Shown here: positions 6,595 through 14,008 of the stretch, piece by piece
Layout of the letters: the number at the start of each line of letters is the position of its first letter
Numbering within the stretch: the first letter of the stretch is position 1
Origin: UBA8752 sp965659115
GTDB lineage: Bacteria > Bacteroidota > Bacteroidia > Flavobacteriales_D > Sanyastnellaceae
Length of the DNA: 16,695 bases
Direction of reading: 5' to 3'
NCBI GenBank assembly: GCA_965659115.1
Contig: CBFHUP010000055.1
Coordinates: 1-16,695 of the forward strand
The notes under the pieces: model-generated
What the model was told of the DNA's origin: nothing
Databases searched by the model: none
Seen by the model: the letters and a program-made list of their open reading frames with translations, nothing else
Program-made: the position numbers and the translations under genes

Positions 6595-8685
6595 ATGATG
6601 AAGAACATCATCTATAGGGTATTTGGGTTGTGGGTGTTGACCATGACATGGGCGCAGGGTGGCCGGTGCCAAGAATGGACGTGCCTACAAATCGAAGGCG
6701 ACATGGTGTCCCTCAATTGGGAGCCAGATGCCACGGGCGCGGAGTTTTATGCGATCACGCCAATGTTGGCTGCGCCTGATTTCACGCCCTTGCCTGGATT
6801 TGACCAATACCTTGAGCCGGACAACCCGTTGTCATCTTTTGTCGGCATCGTGACACCATTGCTCACGACCACACAAGGGTTCTGTTACACGTTGACGCCA
6901 CTCAATGCCGCCGGCAGTAGCATTGCGGGCCCTTCCGATACACTGTGTACCATCTTTCTGGAATTGGAGTCGGGTTTGATTCCGGGCACGGTGGACCTGG
7001 GGTGGAACAGCCCGTTTCACTTTAATCCTCCTGCTGGCTTCAGCGGGACTTACGCCATTGAGCAATTGCTGCCAGATGGCACTTGGACGGTCATCGCTTC
7101 GGCGCCATGGTTGATGGGCAATTCCAACACCTCTTTCCCTGTGACGCAATGCGAAGGCTTGGTGACATTCAGAGTCACATTGACCGAAGATGGCGGATGC
7201 ACCCATGAGTCCAACCAAGCCTCTATCGAAGTGTCCGATCAACTGGATCCTCCACCACCACAAATCATCGCAGTGGACGTGGATTCGCTCACTGGCCAAG
7301 CGGCAATTTCATGGCAACCCAGTCTGGCTCCTGATGTGGCGGGATATATCGTTTATGTGTGCTCGGGTTCGATAGAAACGGTGTTGACCACCATAGAAGA
7401 CCCCAACATTTTGAATTGGACGAATCCATTCAGTGTCGCCGGTCAGAACATCGAGTATTACAATGTTGCGGGATTTGACAGTTGCTACGTGGGAGGCCTG
7501 CCCGACCCTGGTGCAGCCAACCCTGCTTGTGCGCCGTCGATTTATTTGGATGTTGACTGGACCGAATGCACGGATGAGGCCGACTTGCAATGGTCACCTG
7601 TCGTCCATTGGCCTGGGGGCGTAAACCGTTATGAGGTATGGGCTACAGAGCTGTCTCAGGACGGTGTGCAAGGCGGTCCAGTGCTGCTGGCCGAGGTGCC
7701 CGGCAACCTGAACTTCTTTCAGCACCAAGGCGCCAATATCGGTAGTTTGTACCGGTACAGGATTGTGGCCCATGCCGAATCGGCAGCTTGGACGCAGTCT
7801 TCGAATACTGCGGAGAATTTGTTCTCGTATCCAGGTGGTCCTCAATGGATGAGGTGGCTTGAGGCAAGCATTGTGACGGACTCGGTGGCCGTGCTCAGGG
7901 TCGAGGTCGATGCCACTGCTTCCGAACCGCACGACTATGAAATCTGGCGCAACGAGCCTTTTGACGACGACTATGAATTCGTCAACAGCTTGACCGCTTT
8001 GGGCGGTATCGTGCAGTTGCTCGACAGTTCGATTCAAGGGCAAGTGGGCCAATACAAGTATTACCTCAAGGTGGTCAATGCTTGCGGTGACAGTGTGCTG
8101 GGTACGCCAGTGGCCGAAACCATTTTCTTGAGTGGGACGGTGCTCGAAGACCGGCTCTCCAATGCATTGGCTTGGACGCCCTTTGAAGGTTGGGAGGCGC
8201 CGCGGACGCGGCAGGTGCTGCTCCGGGGCATTCAGTTTGGAGGTCAACTCGATGAGGTTGAGGACTTTAGTCCTTATGACTTTTCATATGACGATGAGTT
8301 GGAGGACTTGATTGGTACGCCAGGAGAGTTTTGCTACCGCGTGCGTGCAGAGCAAGGTGACAGCGGTTGGGCGGCCACTTCCAATGAGGTTTGTTTGACG
8401 TTGCCTCCGGTTGTCTGGGTCCCCAATGCACTCGTATACAACGGCTTCAACAACACTTGGAAGCCCTCTGTGGCCTTTGCGGATGTGACGGAATACCGCA
8501 TAGATGTGTTCTCTCGGTGGGGAGATTTGATATGGGAATCAGATGATCCGGATGAAGCGTGGGATGGCACCAAAGATGGGGCCTTGCTGCCCGAGGCATT
8601 TTACCCTTATACGCTGAGATTGCAGGATGGTGCCGGGCGTGTTGTGACGCGCCGAGGGCACGTTCAGGTCGTGCGCAGGCCGTAA
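6595..8685 (+). CDS. Secreted fibronectin-III-like protein with a T9SS type-B (gliding-motility-associated) C-terminal domain
   Basis: A protein of about 696 aa exported by Sec and then, by inference, through the type IX system. The start is the ATG pair at 6595/6598; an in-frame GTG at 6574 would put seven polar residues ahead of the signal peptide. Residues 2-26 or so form the signal (KNIIYRVFGLWVLTM). The body consists of fibronectin-III-like beta-sandwich repeats marked by 'v.l.W.p' strands: MVSLNWEPD, TVDLGWNSP, AAISWQPS, EADLQWSPV and a 'YEIWR' strand later on. The last 90 residues match the CHU_C/type-B sorting domain: VWVPNALVYNG, YRIDVFSRWGDLIWES, AWDGTKDG, FYPYTLRLQDGAGR and a final VQVVRRP. 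No catalytic motif was seen, so an adhesive or structural surface role is the best inference. Confidence 0.88.
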   Translation: MMKNIIYRVFGLWVLTMTWAQGGRCQEWTCLQIEGDMVSLNWEPDATGAEFYAITPMLAAPDFTPLPGFDQYLEPDNPLSSFVGIVTPLLTTTQGFCYTLTPLNAAGSSIAGPSDTLCTIFLELESGLIPGTVDLGWNSPFHFNPPAGFSGTYAIEQLLPDGTWTVIASAPWLMGNSNTSFPVTQCEGLVTFRVTLTEDGGCTHESNQASIEVSDQLDPPPPQIIAVDVDSLTGQAAISWQPSLAPDVAGYIVYVCSGSIETVLTTIEDPNILNWTNPFSVAGQNIEYYNVAGFDSCYVGGLPDPGAANPACAPSIYLDVDWTECTDEADLQWSPVVHWPGGVNRYEVWATELSQDGVQGGPVLLAEVPGNLNFFQHQGANIGSLYRYRIVAHAESAAWTQSSNTAENLFSYPGGPQWMRWLEASIVTDSVAVLRVEVDATASEPHDYEIWRNEPFDDDYEFVNSLTALGGIVQLLDSSIQGQVGQYKYYLKVVNACGDSVLGTPVAETIFLSGTVLEDRLSNALAWTPFEGWEAPRTRQVLLRGIQFGGQLDEVEDFSPYDFSYDDELEDLIGTPGEFCYRVRAEQGDSGWAATSNEVCLTLPPVVWVPNALVYNGFNNTWKPSVAFADVTEYRIDVFSRWGDLIWESDDPDEAWDGTKDGALLPEAFYPYTLRLQDGAGRVVTRRGHVQVVRRP

Positions 8686-8688
8686 AAA

Positions 8689-8710
8689 GCAGGGGCTTGG
8701 GTCCCCTTGC
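8689..8710 (+). terminator. Candidate hairpin after the T9SS cargo gene
   Basis: Four nucleotides after the TAA at 8683-8685, GCAGGGG can pair with CCCCTTGC (one bulged T) around a 7-nt loop. The GC-rich stem suits a terminator, but no T-run follows, so it may be a weak or factor-assisted one. It overlaps the TTG of the candidate guaB promoter, which starts at 8707. Confidence 0.33.
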
Positions 8711-8736
8711 CGCCTTCGGGTTATGGACTATTTTCG
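8707..8736 (+). promoter_or_regulatory. Candidate Bacteroidota-type promoter of guaB
   Basis: TTG at 8707-8709 is followed after 19 nt by TATTTTCG at 8729-8736, one base off the TAnnTTTG box. The spacing suits the Bacteroidota primary sigma factor, and the guaB ATG lies 30 nt downstream. This supports independent transcription of guaB. Confidence 0.42.
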
Positions 8737-8766
8737 CCGGAATACCCGGACGCGTCCCATTTGCCC

Positions 8767-10245
8767 ATGCCCACTGATCACCCCCACCCCAAGTTCACCG
8801 AAGAAGGCCTGACCTACGATGATGTCCTCCTCGTTCCTGCCTATAGCGAGGTGTTGCCAAGGGATGCGAATTTGCGCAGCCGCTTTTCGCGGAACATCGT
8901 TCTGAACGTTCCAGTGGTTTCCGCTGCAATGGATACCGTGACCGAGGCCAACATGGCCATTGGTATGGCCCGTCAGGGGGGCATTGGGGTCATCCACAAG
9001 AACATGACCATCAAGGCACAAGCCGCTTTGGTGCGCAAGGTCAAGCGGAGCGAGAGCGGCATGATCCAAGACCCGATCACCTTGCCAGTAGAGGCGGTGG
9101 TGGGAGATGCGCATCACATCATGTCCGAACACCGCATCGGGGGCATTCCCGTTGTGGATGAGGCGGGATTTTTGAAGGGCATTGTGACCAACCGCGATTT
9201 GCGTTTTGAGCGCGATGCCAAGCGCCCCATTGTCCAAGTGATGACGTCCGAAAACCTCGTGACGACGCCCAACGGCACCGATTTGAAGCGTGCCGAAGAA
9301 ATTCTCAAGGACAACAAAATCGAGAAGTTGCCCGTGGTGGATGCCGCAGGCAAACTTGTTGGGCTCATCACCTACCGCGACATCATCAAGCTGCAGGAGT
9401 TCCCCAATGCTTGTAAGGACCAATTTGGCCGGTTGCGATGCGCAGCGGCGGTGGGGGTGACTCCAGATACCATGGAGCGTGTGGAGGCTTTGGTGAGGGC
9501 TGAGGTGGACGCGTTGATCATCGATACCGCCCATGGCCACAGTGCAGGTGTGATCGCCATGCTGAGCAAGGTGAAGAAGGCCTACCCCGATACAGACATT
9601 GTGTGTGGCAACATCGCCACAGGAGCTGCAGCCAAAGCCTTGGTCGAGGCTGGCGCGGACGGTGTCAAGGTGGGCATTGGTCCAGGGTCAATTTGTACGA
9701 CCCGGGTCATCGCTGGAGTAGGGGTGCCTCAGTTGGGGGCGGTCATGGCGGTGGCCGAAGCTTTGGCCGGAACGGATGTTCCGCTGATCGCAGACGGCGG
9801 CATTCGCTACACTGGAGACATTGCCAAGGCGTTGGCCGGTGGTGGACACAGCGTGATGATTGGCAGCATGCTGGCAGGCACTGAAGAAAGCCCTGGAGAG
9901 ACCATCATTTACGAGGGGCGGCGCTTCAAAAGCTACCGTGGAATGGGGAGCTTGGAGGCCATGCAAAAGGGCTCTAAGGACCGCTATTTCCAAGATGCCG
10001 AGGACGACCTAAAGAAACTCGTTCCCGAAGGCATTTCTGGTCGTGTCCCTTACAAGGGAACCGTCCAAGAAGTCATGTACCAAGTGGTGGGTGGTCTGCG
10101 CGCGGGCATGGGATATGTGGGCGCTCGGGACATTCCGGCCTTGCACCAAGCCCAGTTCGTCCGCATTACTTCAGCCGGGGTCAAAGAGAGCCATCCGCAC
10201 GATGTGATGATATCGCGTGAGGCTCCCAACTACAGCATCCGCTGA
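8767..10245 (+). CDS. guaB: Inosine-5'-monophosphate dehydrogenase
   Basis: Catalyses NAD+-dependent oxidation of IMP to XMP, the committed step of guanine nucleotide synthesis, in the cytoplasm. The ATG at 8767 gives 492 aa, close to the usual 485-490; an upstream in-frame TTG at 8707 would add 20 residues and falls inside the candidate promoter. The N-terminus has the standard LTYDDVLLVPAYS (15-27). Two CBS domains occupy about 97-210 (HRIGGIPVVDEAG, KIEKLPVVDAAGKLVG, LITYRD) and bind regulatory adenine or guanine nucleotides. The catalytic loop GIGPGSICTTR (303-313) carries the nucleophile Cys310. IADGGIRYTGDIAKAL (341-356) binds the IMP phosphate, and SYRGMGS (389-395) with the downstream flap contacts the substrate. 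All key residues are intact. Confidence 0.98.
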   Translation: MPTDHPHPKFTEEGLTYDDVLLVPAYSEVLPRDANLRSRFSRNIVLNVPVVSAAMDTVTEANMAIGMARQGGIGVIHKNMTIKAQAALVRKVKRSESGMIQDPITLPVEAVVGDAHHIMSEHRIGGIPVVDEAGFLKGIVTNRDLRFERDAKRPIVQVMTSENLVTTPNGTDLKRAEEILKDNKIEKLPVVDAAGKLVGLITYRDIIKLQEFPNACKDQFGRLRCAAAVGVTPDTMERVEALVRAEVDALIIDTAHGHSAGVIAMLSKVKKAYPDTDIVCGNIATGAAAKALVEAGADGVKVGIGPGSICTTRVIAGVGVPQLGAVMAVAEALAGTDVPLIADGGIRYTGDIAKALAGGGHSVMIGSMLAGTEESPGETIIYEGRRFKSYRGMGSLEAMQKGSKDRYFQDAEDDLKKLVPEGISGRVPYKGTVQEVMYQVVGGLRAGMGYVGARDIPALHQAQFVRITSAGVKESHPHDVMISREAPNYSIR

Positions 10246-10271
10246 TTCGCTTCATGCGTTGATCATCAGCG
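10240..10271. terminator. Inverted repeat spanning the convergent guaB / glycosyltransferase stops
   Basis: CGCTGAT (10240-10246) and ATCAGCG (10265-10271) are exact complements separated by 18 nt; each arm contains one gene's final Arg codon and TGA stop. The loop holds a smaller CGC/GCG pairing. It could act as a bidirectional terminator for two operons whose stops are only 20 nt apart. However, there are no T-tracts, and two genes both ending CGC-TGA-T would create the symmetry by chance. Confidence 0.3.
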
Positions 10272-11012
10272 CTTTGCGAACTGTCCGATTTTACGCAGGG
10301 GCTTGACCAACCGCAGCAAGGGCGGAGGAGGTGAGCCATTGAGCCGCCATGCCTTGGCATCTTCAGCGTTGGCTTTGATGCGGTTGGCGATGGAGGCATT
10401 GGATTGGCCACCGGCGCGCATCTTGACCGTGGTTCGGGGGAGGTAATGAAGAAGAGCCCCTCTAAAGTGAAAGAAGCGGAGCATCAATTCGTAGTCGGCT
10501 GCGCTGCGGAGCTGAAGGTTAAAGAGCCCATGTTGCTCATAAAGAGAACGTTTGACAAAGAGGGTCGGATGTGGAGGCATCCACCCTTTTCTAAAGTCTC
10601 CGGGCTCACCTGATTTCCATTGGCGGGTCACGTTTGTCGCCGTTTCAGCATCGACGTAATCGAGGTCTGCGTAAACGCCATCGGCTCCGGTTTTCTCAAA
10701 GACCTGAAGGATGTCGGCGATGACCTTGGAATCGGCGTAGGCGTCGTCGGCGTTGAGGATTCCGATGATGTCGCCTTGGGCGCGGGCAACACCGCGGTTC
10801 ATGGCGTCGTACAATCCACCGTCGGGTTCGCTCGTGATTTTGCTGATGCCACCGCGGTGAACGCCGAGAATGTCGAGGGTACCATCGGTCGAGCCTCCAT
10901 CTACGATGTGGTAGTCGAGGGTGAAATCGCCCTGTTGCGATAGAACGCTTTTGACCGCCAATTCAACGGTAGCAGCGGCATTGTAGGTGACGGTGACTAC
11001 AGAAACAGTCAT
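10266..11012 (-). CDS. Family 2 glycosyltransferase
   Basis: A 248-aa cytoplasmic or membrane-peripheral GT-A enzyme that would transfer a sugar from a nucleotide donor to a growing glycan. The N-terminus is the classic SVVTVTYNAAATVELAVKSV (4-23) nucleotide-binding start. DGGSTDGT (38-45) follows, then SEPDGGLYDAMNRG (61-74) and the metal-binding NADD (87-90). HPTLFVKRSLYEQHGLF and the acidic RSAADYELMLR in the second half match acceptor-side motifs of the WcaA-like subgroup. No transmembrane segment is evident. Its ATG overlaps the stop of the preceding glycosyltransferase (ATGA at 11012-11009), so the two are co-translated. It is the last gene of the wzc operon and converges on guaB. The sugar specificity cannot be read from the sequence. 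Confidence 0.93.
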   Translation of the reverse strand: MTVSVVTVTYNAAATVELAVKSVLSQQGDFTLDYHIVDGGSTDGTLDILGVHRGGISKITSEPDGGLYDAMNRGVARAQGDIIGILNADDAYADSKVIADILQVFEKTGADGVYADLDYVDAETATNVTRQWKSGEPGDFRKGWMPPHPTLFVKRSLYEQHGLFNLQLRSAADYELMLRFFHFRGALLHYLPRTTVKMRAGGQSNASIANRIKANAEDAKAWRLNGSPPPPLLRLVKPLRKIGQFAKR

Positions 11013-12133
11013 GGAGCAAACAGATGGCGTTGGGCCTGCAGATGAGCCGGGTCGAGCAGGCAGTTGTCATAGGTGGCCTTGGATTGCAGCATGACATCTT
11101 CTATTGACATGGCAAGCAAGTTGTTTGCCGCGTGAACCCATGCAGAGAGATCGAGAGGTTGGCAGGACACAGAAGATCCGGTGCTCAGTGTGGACCAAAC
11201 GGTTTGATTGGAGACAATGACAGGCTTTCCACAAGCGATCGCCTCTGCCACGGCATGGCCGTAATTTTCATTCAGGCTGGGCACCAGAATCAGGTGGGCT
11301 TCTCCCATATGATGGCGGATGGCAGTCGGCGGACATGGCCCTACCAGCTCTAAGTCTATCCCATCTGCCAAAGCTCGGAGCTGTTCGGCTTCATCGGAGT
11401 TTTCTATAGGACCGACGATGCTGTAGCGCACTTGACAACCTTCACGTGCCAAGGCGTTGGCCAATGATACGCCGAGTGCATAGTTCTTGATGGGGTGTAT
11501 CCTCCCTACGCTGAGCAGTTGGACGGTTCCTTTTTTGTCAGCGAGAGGCATCGGATCATAGGGAACCGGCAAGTTCAGAGCGATGCTGATGTTGGCTCTT
11601 GGAAACCAACGCTTGATTTCTTCGCTTTCCTGCTGTGTGCTGGCGTGCCAAGTGATGCCATCATAATTTCCAGTGAGCCGTTGGACATGCAGCCAAGCCC
11701 ATTTGCGCCAAGGCTTGATCGAGAGGGCGCCGGTGCCCAACATGCCGCGGGGTGCGAGCGTAGTAGGAATGTCCATAGACCGTGCGATTTTCCAAGGCAG
11801 GCGGCTGAAGGGACCACTGTACAAGCTGTTGAGATACAACCGATCAGGTTTTACCTCTTCCAGTATTGCCCTCCAGTTGGATGCGGTCCAGTCGCGCTGA
11901 GGGAGGTATTGGACCGTGGCATGGTCGCAGGGGGTCCAGGTTCGGGTTTTGACCGGCAGTTCCTCTGTGTCTCCCAGGTCACGGTTTCCACACACGATTC
12001 GGAAGTCCATTTCTTTGCCCAATGCCGCTACCAAGTTGGCGATGCTCCGGATGGGACCACCTGCCCGGTAGGCAGGCAGGTACCAGTCTATGGCGATCAG
12101 AATGACCGGTCTGTGGGACTCAGTGGAGGTCAT
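11009..12133 (-). CDS. Family 4-type (group 1) glycosyltransferase
   Basis: The start is set at the ATG at 12133 (MTSTESHRPVILIAIDWYLP), which gives 374 aa and a proper GT-B first strand. An in-frame ATG at 12202 would add 23 residues lying inside the asnB reading frame. The N-terminal domain has the YRAGGPIRSIANL acceptor-side loop (22-34). The C-terminal domain has LLSVGRIHPIKN (207-218), and the donor-binding EX7E motif is ENYGHAVAE (Glu289 and Glu297), followed by GKPVIVSN. It uses a nucleotide-sugar donor with retention of anomeric configuration, as usual in GT4. The start overlaps the end of asnB by 14 nt and the stop overlaps the GT2 start by 4 nt, indicating tight co-expression. The sugar transferred is unknown. 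Confidence 0.92.
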   Translation of the reverse strand: MTSTESHRPVILIAIDWYLPAYRAGGPIRSIANLVAALGKEMDFRIVCGNRDLGDTEELPVKTRTWTPCDHATVQYLPQRDWTASNWRAILEEVKPDRLYLNSLYSGPFSRLPWKIARSMDIPTTLAPRGMLGTGALSIKPWRKWAWLHVQRLTGNYDGITWHASTQQESEEIKRWFPRANISIALNLPVPYDPMPLADKKGTVQLLSVGRIHPIKNYALGVSLANALAREGCQVRYSIVGPIENSDEAEQLRALADGIDLELVGPCPPTAIRHHMGEAHLILVPSLNENYGHAVAEAIACGKPVIVSNQTVWSTLSTGSSVSCQPLDLSAWVHAANNLLAMSIEDVMLQSKATYDNCLLDPAHLQAQRHLFAP

Positions 12134-13997
12134 GTCGTTCAATCCATTGGCCCAAGGACACGAGTGTCCAGATGCGTGACCATGTGATGCGGCCTTCTTC
12201 AAAACCGCGCCACAGTTCTTTTAGAGCTCCTTCGTCAAGGACTTCCCGCTGGATTAATGTGTCGAGCCCGTTTGTGCAAGTATCACGCAAGGGGCCCCGC
12301 ATCCAGATGTCCCAAGGAAGGGTGAAACCCATTTTGGGACGGTCGATGATGGACCTAGGTAAGCGGTCACCAAGGGCTGCGGTCAGGAGCGATTTGGGAC
12401 TGTGCGGAAATTTAATGGGATCGCTGATGGCTAAGGCTGCTTCCACGAGCCTGTGGTCCAAAAAAGGCACCCGAACCTCAAGGGCATGGGCCATGGACAT
12501 TTGGTCTGTGTCGCGGAGCAGAACGTGCTGCATGTAGGTGTGCATTTCCGCAAGTCCGATGCGGCTCAGTACTGGCAGGTCCAGTCCCGGTGACCGGTCT
12601 AGATTGGAGCGGCACCATTGAGCCACACTGTCGGGAGTGGCTGTGTTTTGAGATAAGCGTTGCACATCTCGTTCGAGCAGTACCCGTCGGCTGATGGGAT
12701 ATGTGGATGCGGGATCCAAACTTTCTCCGGCTAGGAGGGTGGCGAACTTGTCGCTGCTGATGCCCGGTTTGGCCAATTTGAAGGCCGATCCCGCCAGTTG
12801 CCGCAGCCCTTTGGGCCAGGCCATGGACCATTGCTTCCCAAGGAGGTCAACGGTTCTGCGAAACACGGGATATCCTGCGAACAGTTCGTCACCTCCTAAG
12901 CCGCTTAATGCCACGGTGAGCCCGGCTTTCTTGGTGGCTTGAGAGACAACATAGGTGTTGGGACCGTCTCCGCTGGGGTGGTCCGTGGCGGCCAATGCGT
13001 CGGGGACAGCAGCCAAAAAATCATCGGCTGAAAGCCTGATTTCGTGGTGGTCGGTATGGTAAAGTCGTGCGATCTGCCTTGCGTACTGGCTCTCGTCAAA
13101 CTCGTCCTCGTGAAAGGCGACATTGAACGTGGCCACTTTCCGGTCTCCGACTTCTGACATCAAGGCAACCACTGCACTGGAGTCGATGCCGCCTGAGAGA
13201 AAGGCACCGAATGGAACGTCTGAACGCATCCTCAACGAAACGCTGTCGGTGAGCAGCCCTCGGATGTGGGAGCCGGCGCTTGTACTATAGGTCCAAGGTG
13301 GACCTTCGTCGACTTGTGCCTTTGCCGCTGTTGCTGCATCCCACCAGCATTCTGTGCGCAATTCGTTGTCGTCGGCCCACAGCAGATGTCCTGCTGGCAA
13401 CATCTCTACGCCCTCAATCAATGTCCGGGGGCCATGGACGGTCTGGTAGCGCAGGAAATCCACCAGGCCTTTGCGGTCCAGTGTGCGGTTTACTTGTCCT
13501 GAGGCCAGCAGTGCTCGGACCTCGCTGGCCCAAATGAGCCCGCGTTCACTCGTGTGCAGGTAGAGCGGCTTGATGCCCATGCGGTCGCGGGCCAGGAGCA
13601 GTTTCTCCTCATGGGTGTCCCACAGTGCCAAGGCGAACATCCCGTTGAAACGGGTGAGCGCAGAAGCGCCCCAAGCGCGCAAAGCCGCCAACACGACCTC
13701 GGTGTCTCCTGTTGTTTTGAAAGGATAGTCTTGAAGTTCCTCCCTCAACTCTCTGTAGTTGTAGACTTCTCCGTTGAAGGCGATCACAAACCGGCCGCAA
13801 AAGCTTGTCATCGGTTGGTTGGCCACTTCGGAAGTGTCCAGAATGCTCAGCCTGCGGTGGCCGAGCACCACATTTTGATCGTCGGTCCAGTGGCCCTCGG
13901 CATCAGGTCCGCGGTGGGCCAATGCTGCGGTCATGCGGTGGGTGGCCGACCACGATGCGCCGTCGGTTTGGCCATGGAATCCGGTGATGCCACACAT
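12120..13997 (-). CDS. asnB: Asparagine synthase (glutamine-hydrolysing)-type amidotransferase
   Basis: A 625-aa two-domain enzyme. After removal of Met1, Cys2 of MCGITGF is the N-terminal nucleophile that releases ammonia from glutamine. RRLSILD (48-54), FNGEVYNYREL (74-84) and GDTEVVL (97-103) complete the glutaminase site. The synthetase domain carries the ATP-pyrophosphatase loop SGGIDSS (268-274) and a downstream SGLGGDELFAGY. Length and motifs match AsnB, which makes asparagine from aspartate. Homologues embedded in polysaccharide and exosortase loci are common and may amidate other carboxylates, such as uronic acids in a glycan. Here it lies 11 nt after wzc and overlaps a glycosyltransferase, so a cell-surface role is a reasonable inference, though plain asparagine synthesis is not excluded. 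Confidence 0.93.
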   Translation of the reverse strand: MCGITGFHGQTDGASWSATHRMTAALAHRGPDAEGHWTDDQNVVLGHRRLSILDTSEVANQPMTSFCGRFVIAFNGEVYNYRELREELQDYPFKTTGDTEVVLAALRAWGASALTRFNGMFALALWDTHEEKLLLARDRMGIKPLYLHTSERGLIWASEVRALLASGQVNRTLDRKGLVDFLRYQTVHGPRTLIEGVEMLPAGHLLWADDNELRTECWWDAATAAKAQVDEGPPWTYSTSAGSHIRGLLTDSVSLRMRSDVPFGAFLSGGIDSSAVVALMSEVGDRKVATFNVAFHEDEFDESQYARQIARLYHTDHHEIRLSADDFLAAVPDALAATDHPSGDGPNTYVVSQATKKAGLTVALSGLGGDELFAGYPVFRRTVDLLGKQWSMAWPKGLRQLAGSAFKLAKPGISSDKFATLLAGESLDPASTYPISRRVLLERDVQRLSQNTATPDSVAQWCRSNLDRSPGLDLPVLSRIGLAEMHTYMQHVLLRDTDQMSMAHALEVRVPFLDHRLVEAALAISDPIKFPHSPKSLLTAALGDRLPRSIIDRPKMGFTLPWDIWMRGPLRDTCTNGLDTLIQREVLDEGALKELWRGFEEGRITWSRIWTLVSLGQWIERHDLH

Positions 13998-14008
13998 GAA
14001 TCAACTGT

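Noticed and set aside
8728..9540. A 270-aa minus-strand frame opposite guaB.
   Set aside because: It is histidine-rich and lacks motifs, as expected from the complement of IMP dehydrogenase codons.
12134..12202. Longer start for the GT4 glycosyltransferase at 12202.
   Set aside because: The extra 23 residues derive from DNA coding for the end of asnB and precede a normal GT-B first strand; the ATG at 12133 fits better.
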